A stretch of DNA of 5,492 nucleotides from Thermoguttaceae bacterium. GTDB lineage: Bacteria > Planctomycetota > Planctomycetia > Pirellulales > Thermoguttaceae. The notes under the pieces were generated by a model. The model was not told where the DNA came from, made no database searches, and saw nothing but the letters and a program-made list of their open reading frames with translations. The stretch lies in NCBI GenBank assembly GCA_024653385.1, contig JANLFZ010000430.1, positions 1 through 5,492 on the forward strand. The letters run 5' to 3'. The position numbers were made by a program, and so were the translations under genes. Each line of letters opens with the position of its first letter. Within the stretch, counting starts at the first letter, position 1. Below are positions 5,422 to 5,492 of the stretch, piece by piece.

Positions 5422-5492
5422 GTGCGTGCTCTGCACGCACGCGATCGCTCCCGCTGGAAAGACCGCGCGGGCCTGGCGTGGGTGCAGAGCAC
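5422..5492. repeat. Palindromic repeat with inverted partial copy, cut by the window edge
   Basis: Positions 5422-5440 form a perfect 8-bp stem, GTGCGTGC / GCACGCAC, around a TCT loop. The last 15 bases of the window (5478-5492, GTGGGTGCAGAGCAC) are the reverse complement of 5426-5440 with one mismatch. The two arms are separated by 37 bp, and the right arm runs to the window edge. The arrangement fits a small dispersed palindromic or MITE-like intergenic element. No transposase reading frame is seen nearby, and no target-site duplication can be judged. Confidence 0.6.

Overview
The window is GC-rich bacterial chromosome, most likely from a planctomycete (Planctomycetota, Pirellulales-like). 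The clues are a GC-rich 29-bp tandem repeat whose minus strand reads T-N-P-K-R-Q-R-G-T, a peptide I associate with short spurious ORFs in Planctomycetes; exported ThuA-domain and glycoside hydrolase proteins side by side; a decayed Rhs/YD-repeat fragment; and long gaps rich in repeats. The taxonomy is an inference from content, not from a marker gene.

Layout. Positions 29-508 (+) hold a YbjN-family protein, whose true start is set by a strong internal Shine-Dalgarno. It converges on a minus-strand block that fills the rest of the window. In transcription order from right to left, this block is: a small three-helix membrane protein (5263-4886), a 99-codon Rhs fragment cut at both ends (4819-4523), about 430 bp without a recognisable gene, an AlaC-type alanine aminotransferase (3944-2670), an intergenic region with the 29-bp repeats and a good sigma70-like promoter, a Tat-exported ThuA-domain protein (2436-1663), and a secreted GH43 arabinanase-like enzyme (1601-555). 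The right edge carries a perfect GC-rich hairpin and an inverted partial copy of it, probably part of a repeat element that continues outside the window.

How the genes may work together. thuA-like and GH43 are co-directional with 61 nt between them and probably form one transcript from the promoter at 2479-2508. Both products are predicted to leave the cytoplasm, which fits breakdown of plant or algal polysaccharide (arabinan-type) in the periplasm. The aminotransferase is a housekeeping amino-acid enzyme and its unit is separate. The membrane gene beside the Rhs remnant could be an immunity-type or orphan gene from a degraded polymorphic-toxin locus, but only its position suggests this.

I found no strong case for a new multi-gene system. 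The stretches most worth a second look are the Rhs remnant with its neighbour (4523-5263), the structured and unexplained stretch 4077-4522, the 29-bp repeats, and the inverted repeat at the right end.
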